This document shows positions 5,664 to 8,571 of a stretch of DNA of 8,571 nt, piece by piece (the first letter of the stretch is position 1; every line of letters begins with the position of its first letter). A program made the position numbers and the translations under genes. Source of the DNA: JBBDNV01 sp040877415 (GTDB lineage Bacteria; Planctomycetota; Planctomycetia; Pirellulales; PALSA-1355); contig JBBDNV010000009.1 of NCBI GenBank assembly GCA_040877415.1, positions 1 through 8,571 on the forward strand. The letters run 5' to 3'. The notes beneath the pieces are model-generated. The model did not search any database, was not told the origin of the DNA, and saw nothing but the letters and a program-made list of their open reading frames with translations.

Positions 5664-7352
5664 ATGAGTGACCCATCCGAGAGCGCGACGCCCGCGCCCG
5701 ACCAGCCGGCCGATCCCGCGTCCGGCGAAGCTTGCGCCTCGCCGGCGGCCGCCGAAGCGTCTCCCGTTGCCGGTGCGCCCGCCGCGCCGCAACCGGCCGA
5801 GGAATCGCACCGACAGGGAATCCGCATTGGCACGCAGCGTAGCGGCATGAAGCCGCCGCCGGCCGTGGCCAAGCCCATCCTGCCCGCGCCGCCCCCCGAG
5901 CTTTTGGCCAAGGCCCGGGCGGCCTCTGCCCCCTCGGCGCGCGAAGGGGCGGACGACGCCGAAACGGCCGCGGGCGAACCCGCCGCGGGAAAAGAGTCCG
6001 CGACGACCGCCGCCTTTGGCGCCCCAGCAGCGGGCGAAGAAGCCAAACAGCAGCGCGGGAAAAAACCGCGCTCGCTGGTGCCGATCGCCGAGCCCGCCGC
6101 GCCGCGGAAATATCCGCCCCCCAATTTGCGCTCGCAACTTTCGCCCGATCTGCAAATGGAATACATGGAAGCGCTGGGCAACCAATCGTTGGACGAGATC
6201 ATCGCCGGCCAGCCGGACGAAGCCGCCGCGGAGCTCGAGCCCGAGTCGCGCCACCAGGGCACCGTGATCTCGCTCCACCGCGACGACGTGTTTATCGAGA
6301 TCGGCGGCCGCTGGCAGGGCGTCATCCCGTTGCACCGCTGTGCCACGCCGCCCGAACCCGGCGCGATCGTGGACGTGGTGGTCAGCCGCTTTGATCCGGC
6401 CGAGGGGCTTTATGAATTGACGCTCCCCGGCGCCGCCGTCGAGGTGGGCGATTGGTCGGATGTGGCCGAAGGCATGATTGTCGAAGCCCGTGTGACCGGG
6501 CACAACAAGGGCGGGCTGGAGTGCGAGGTCAGCCGATTGCGCGGCTTCATCCCGGCCAGCCAGATTTCGCTCTACCGCGTCGACGACCTGGCACAGTTCG
6601 TCGAGCAGAAACTTCCCTGCGTCGTCACCGAAGCCAATCCCGAGAAGCGCAACCTGGTGCTCAGCCACCGCGCGGTGCTGGAACGCGAGCAGGCCGAGGC
6701 CAAACAAGCCCTCATGGCTTCGCTGGAAGTCGGCCAGACGCGCGAAGGCACGGTGCGCAGCCTGCAAAATTTCGGCGCTTTCGTCGACCTGGGCGGCGTC
6801 GACGGGCTGATTCACATCAGCCAGTTGAGCTGGGACCGCATAAAGCACGCCGACGAAGTGCTCGAAGTCGGCCAGAAGGTGAAGGTCAAGATTTTGAAGA
6901 TCGACGAGCAAACCGGCAAGATCGGCCTGGGGTTCCGCGATTTGTCCGAGAACCCGTGGGAAACGGCGGCCCGCGATTTCCCCGCGCGCACGCCGACGAA
7001 AGGCCGCGTGACGCGGATCACCGATTTCGGCGCGTTCGTGCGGCTCGGTCCGGGCGTGGAAGGGTTGGTGCACATTTCCGAACTGTCGCACAAGCGCGTG
7101 TTTCGCGTGACCGACGTCGTCGCCGAAGGCCAGGAAGTGGACGTCATGGTGCTGTCGGTCGACCCTGAGGCACAGCGGATCAGCCTTTCGCTCAAGGCCC
7201 TGGAAGCCAAGCCGGCGGCCCCGGAAAAGGACAAGGCCAAAGAAGCGGCCGCCGAGCCCCCAACGCCGCCACCTTCCAAACAGCGCAAGGCGCCGCTGAA
7301 AGGCGGCATCGGAGGCCCGCCCACCGGCGACCAATTCGGCCTCAAGTGGTGA
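5664..7352 (+). CDS. rpsA: Ribosomal protein S1 homologue with four S1 domains and an Ala/Pro-rich leader
   Basis: S1 helps the 30S subunit bind and unfold mRNA. The 562-residue protein starts with about 190 residues of low-complexity Ala/Pro/Glu sequence, then carries four S1 (OB-fold) RNA-binding domains at about 195-255, 268-336, 355-426 and 442-512. These line up with domains 1-4 of E. coli S1. Domain 1 has GTVISLHRDDVFIEIGG. Domain 2 ends in NLVLSHRAVLE. Domain 3 has the diagnostic GAFVDLGGVDGLIHISQLSW and ends in DLSENPW. Domains 5-6 of E. coli are absent. The C-terminus is a Lys/Pro/Ala linker ending in GGIGGPPTGDQFGLKW. A 6-codon mini-ORF overlaps the start codon. Ribosomal S1 is the best reading; a general S1-domain RNA-binding protein is the alternative. 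The leader's function is unknown. Confidence 0.85.
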   Translation: MSDPSESATPAPDQPADPASGEACASPAAAEASPVAGAPAAPQPAEESHRQGIRIGTQRSGMKPPPAVAKPILPAPPPELLAKARAASAPSAREGADDAETAAGEPAAGKESATTAAFGAPAAGEEAKQQRGKKPRSLVPIAEPAAPRKYPPPNLRSQLSPDLQMEYMEALGNQSLDEIIAGQPDEAAAELEPESRHQGTVISLHRDDVFIEIGGRWQGVIPLHRCATPPEPGAIVDVVVSRFDPAEGLYELTLPGAAVEVGDWSDVAEGMIVEARVTGHNKGGLECEVSRLRGFIPASQISLYRVDDLAQFVEQKLPCVVTEANPEKRNLVLSHRAVLEREQAEAKQALMASLEVGQTREGTVRSLQNFGAFVDLGGVDGLIHISQLSWDRIKHADEVLEVGQKVKVKILKIDEQTGKIGLGFRDLSENPWETAARDFPARTPTKGRVTRITDFGAFVRLGPGVEGLVHISELSHKRVFRVTDVVAEGQEVDVMVLSVDPEAQRISLSLKALEAKPAAPEKDKAKEAAAEPPTPPPSKQRKAPLKGGIGGPPTGDQFGLKW

Positions 7353-7375
7353 GCGATTGGGAACGAAGAGGGATG

Positions 7376-7531
7376 ACCACCAAGACACCAAGAAGAGAGT
7401 TCAGATAACCACGAAGACACAAAGGACCACAAAGGAAACAAAGAAGAAAACTGAATTCTCTTCTTCGTGTCCTTTGTGTCTTTGCGGTGAATTGCCTTCG
7501 TTTTTCTTCGTGCCCTTGGTGTCTTGGTGGT
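7376..7531. repeat. Nested inverted repeats of the CACCAAGACACCAAG / ACACAAAGG type
   Basis: The outer arms ACCACCAAGACACCAAG (7376-7392) and 7515-7531 are perfect 17-nt inverted copies. The inner arms ACCACGAAGACACAAAGGA (7408-7426) and 7470-7488 pair at 17 of 19 positions. The centre is purine-rich on one side and pyrimidine-rich on the other (AAGAAGAAAA, then TCTTCTTC around GAATTC). The stretch is clearly more AT-rich than the genes. It starts 23 nt after the S1 stop and ends at the base next to the LRR gene's stop codon, so it fills the gap between two convergent genes. The RNA could form a long hairpin from either strand and might end transcription from both sides; this is inference. 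Confidence 0.85.
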
Positions 7532-8176
7532 TTATCTTGCCATTGTCTTCGCAATGAATACGCCGGCTAGCGCCGGATCGCGCTGGTCAAGTCCGTCGAT
7601 CTCGATCCGGCAGCTCGGCAAGTCGCGTTTCAATTGCTCGATGCCCGCGGGCGTCATCCGCCGGCCGACGTCGAGTCGCAGGTGCGCCAAACGCTTCAGC
7701 CGGCCCAGCGATCGCAATCCACGGTCGGTCACCTGATCGGCGTCGTCGAGCACCAGCAGCTTCAAATGCTTGAGCCCTTCCAGATGCGCGAGGCCCGCGT
7801 CGGTCACGTCGACGCTGCGCGCCAGGTTGAGCCGCCGCAGATTCGGCAGCCGCGCGAGATACTGCAAGTCGGCATCGGTCGCGTAGAACATGTCGGCGCC
7901 GACGACGGTTGCGAGATAATCGACGCCCCATCGTTCGCGCAGCCACCCGGGCCCCGGCGGTTTTGCAGATCGCTTCAATCGGCCGTCGACGCCGACTTCG
8001 TAGTCATACACGAGCGCCGCGCTGGGATTCGACTTTTGCAGCCGCGCCGCGGCCTGCCGCTGATCGCGCGCGCTGTGAACCCAGCCTAAAACCAGCGCGA
8101 CGAGCGCCACGAGAATCAGCATGGCCCGCAAGCTGAAGCGGAAGGGGCGGCGGGGACTTGCTGCGTTTGCGCTCAT
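7532..8176 (-). CDS. Membrane-anchored leucine-rich-repeat protein
   Basis: This 214-residue protein opens with a basic N-terminus and one hydrophobic segment at 13-32 (RFSLRAMLILVALVALVLGW), the anchor style I associate with planctomycete proteins. A linker of about 60 residues follows (around VYDYEVGVDG). Residues about 98-190 contain roughly three to four leucine-rich repeats: ATDADLQYLARLPNLRRLNL, then VTDAGLAHLEGLKHLKLLVL, VTDRGLRSLGRLKRLAHLRL and MTPAGIEQLKRDLPSCRIEI. This is the VTDxGLxxLxxLxxLxxLxL pattern seen in cysteine-containing/SKP2-like LRRs. Such modules usually bind proteins; the partner is unknown. The last residues (GVFIAKTMAR) run up to an inverted-repeat element. A TATAAT sits just upstream of the ATG, suggesting a leaderless message. 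Confidence 0.85.
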   Translation of the reverse strand: MSANAASPRRPFRFSLRAMLILVALVALVLGWVHSARDQRQAAARLQKSNPSAALVYDYEVGVDGRLKRSAKPPGPGWLRERWGVDYLATVVGADMFYATDADLQYLARLPNLRRLNLARSVDVTDAGLAHLEGLKHLKLLVLDDADQVTDRGLRSLGRLKRLAHLRLDVGRRMTPAGIEQLKRDLPSCRIEIDGLDQRDPALAGVFIAKTMAR

Positions 8177-8183
8177 ACGTCTG

Positions 8184-8189
8184 ATTATA
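8184..8189 (-). promoter_or_regulatory. Perfect -10 box placed for leaderless transcription of the LRR gene
   Basis: On the minus strand TATAAT ends 7 nt before the ATG at 8176, which would put the transcription start at or within a base or two of the start codon. No Shine-Dalgarno sequence could fit in between. I find no convincing -35 hexamer at 16-18 bp. Confidence 0.4.
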
Positions 8190-8250
8190 TGCAGCCACTC
8201 ATGGCGGCTCTCGTCGACCGCCCGTTTGCCGCAACCCGTGGCCTTTCAAA

Positions 8251-8316
8251 TCATCCTGTTGATCCTGTCTATCCTGTGCAAAAAGTCGCGAGGAATAGAC
8301 AGGATGAACAGGACTG
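8251..8316. repeat. Second locus of the CCTGTTCAT nonamer palindrome
   Basis: 8254-8271 (TCCTGTTGATCCTGTCTA) and 8296-8313 (TAGACAGGATGAACAGGA) are inverted copies at 17 of 18 positions, separated by a 24-nt spacer. Both arms keep the 9-bp period of the left-end repeat at 1-240, but here there is a single unit and the spacer sequence differs. It lies about 75 bp upstream of the LRR gene start. Confidence 0.85.
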
Positions 8317-8571
8317 ACAGGATGGAATGCTGGCTGCTTTCGAGCGGATTGCCCTTTCGAGCTGACCTTGACCGTAAAATTCCGTTGTGGTCCGATGCCG
8401 GCGGAACGGGCGGAATATCCGGAAAGTACGGAAGCTATTGCCATCCGGGCGAACGGGGGAATCTGGCCGAAATTCTTGTGACCCGGTAACCACGCGCCGG
8501 CAACCAATCTTTCGAAGGTCGTAAGGATGCGGCCGACGCGTGCCATGCTTGTTTCGGGGTAACGATTTGGA
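8317..8571. other. Right-end stretch with no gene I can support
   Basis: Open frames exist on both strands (for example minus strand from ATG 8546, opening MARVGRILTTFERLVAGAWL). They run straight through the palindromic repeat and show no domain, so I do not call them genes. A short GGAATATCCGGAAAGTACGG stretch (8412-8431) is locally repetitive in GGAA. A gene may begin beyond the window edge. Confidence 0.4.

Noticed and set aside
5604..7391. 595-codon open frame on the minus strand opposite the S1 gene
   Set aside because: It is antisense to a secure four-domain S1 protein, has Arg/Gly-rich low-complexity translation and no domain; long antisense frames are expected at this GC content.
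7342..7557. Short frames on both strands reading peptides such as FTAKTQRTRRR
   Set aside because: They are translations of the inverted-repeat element; such peptides are a known kind of spurious annotation from this repeat type.
8199..8546. 115-codon minus-strand frame at the right edge
   Set aside because: Its second half is the palindromic repeat read through; the first half has no recognisable domain, so a gene is not supported.

Overview
The window looks like a piece of a high-GC chromosome from a planctomycete, probably of the Pirellula type. The basis is the style of the genes. One is a leucine-rich-repeat protein opened by an FSLRAMLILVALVALVLGW-type membrane anchor. Another is a double zinc-ribbon protein with a C-terminal membrane tail. 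The ribosomal protein S1 carries a long Ala/Pro-rich leader, and Shine-Dalgarno sequences are weak or absent. This placement is inference; no rRNA or other marker is present.

Layout from left to right: a palindromic 9-bp-periodic repeat (1-240) runs into the 3' end of a minus-strand membrane-anchored protein of unknown function (241-933). A divergent spacer with a palindromic -10-like site follows, then a small conserved-looking 74-aa protein (1077-1301). A palindromic repeat (1308-1391) precedes aroB (3-dehydroquinate synthase, ending at 2527). Another imperfect palindrome (2565-2631) precedes dprA (2662-3789). dprA converges on a minus-strand EamA/DMT transporter (3962-4936), and the 150-bp gap between them is bracketed by inverted copies of a GTCAGGCAC palindrome. 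The transporter follows, 19 nt downstream, a minus-strand double zinc-ribbon membrane protein (4956-5510). A divergent promoter region separates this from a ribosomal protein S1 homologue (5664-7352). Nested inverted repeats (7376-7531) lie between S1 and a minus-strand LRR protein (7532-8176) that may be transcribed as a leaderless mRNA. The right edge (8177-8571) holds a second copy of the left-end repeat family and no gene I can support.

The genes are mostly housekeeping: aromatic amino-acid synthesis, uptake and processing of transforming DNA, and translation. They do not form one pathway. I see no defence island, transposase, CRISPR array or phage gene. The unusual feature is the spacers: five of them carry palindromic or inverted-repeat elements, and these fall into five unrelated families. 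In at least two cases the repeat has entered a coding sequence and supplies the C-terminus or stop codon of the protein. Two genes (dprA, S1) are preceded by 6-7-codon mini-ORFs whose stop overlaps the gene's start codon.
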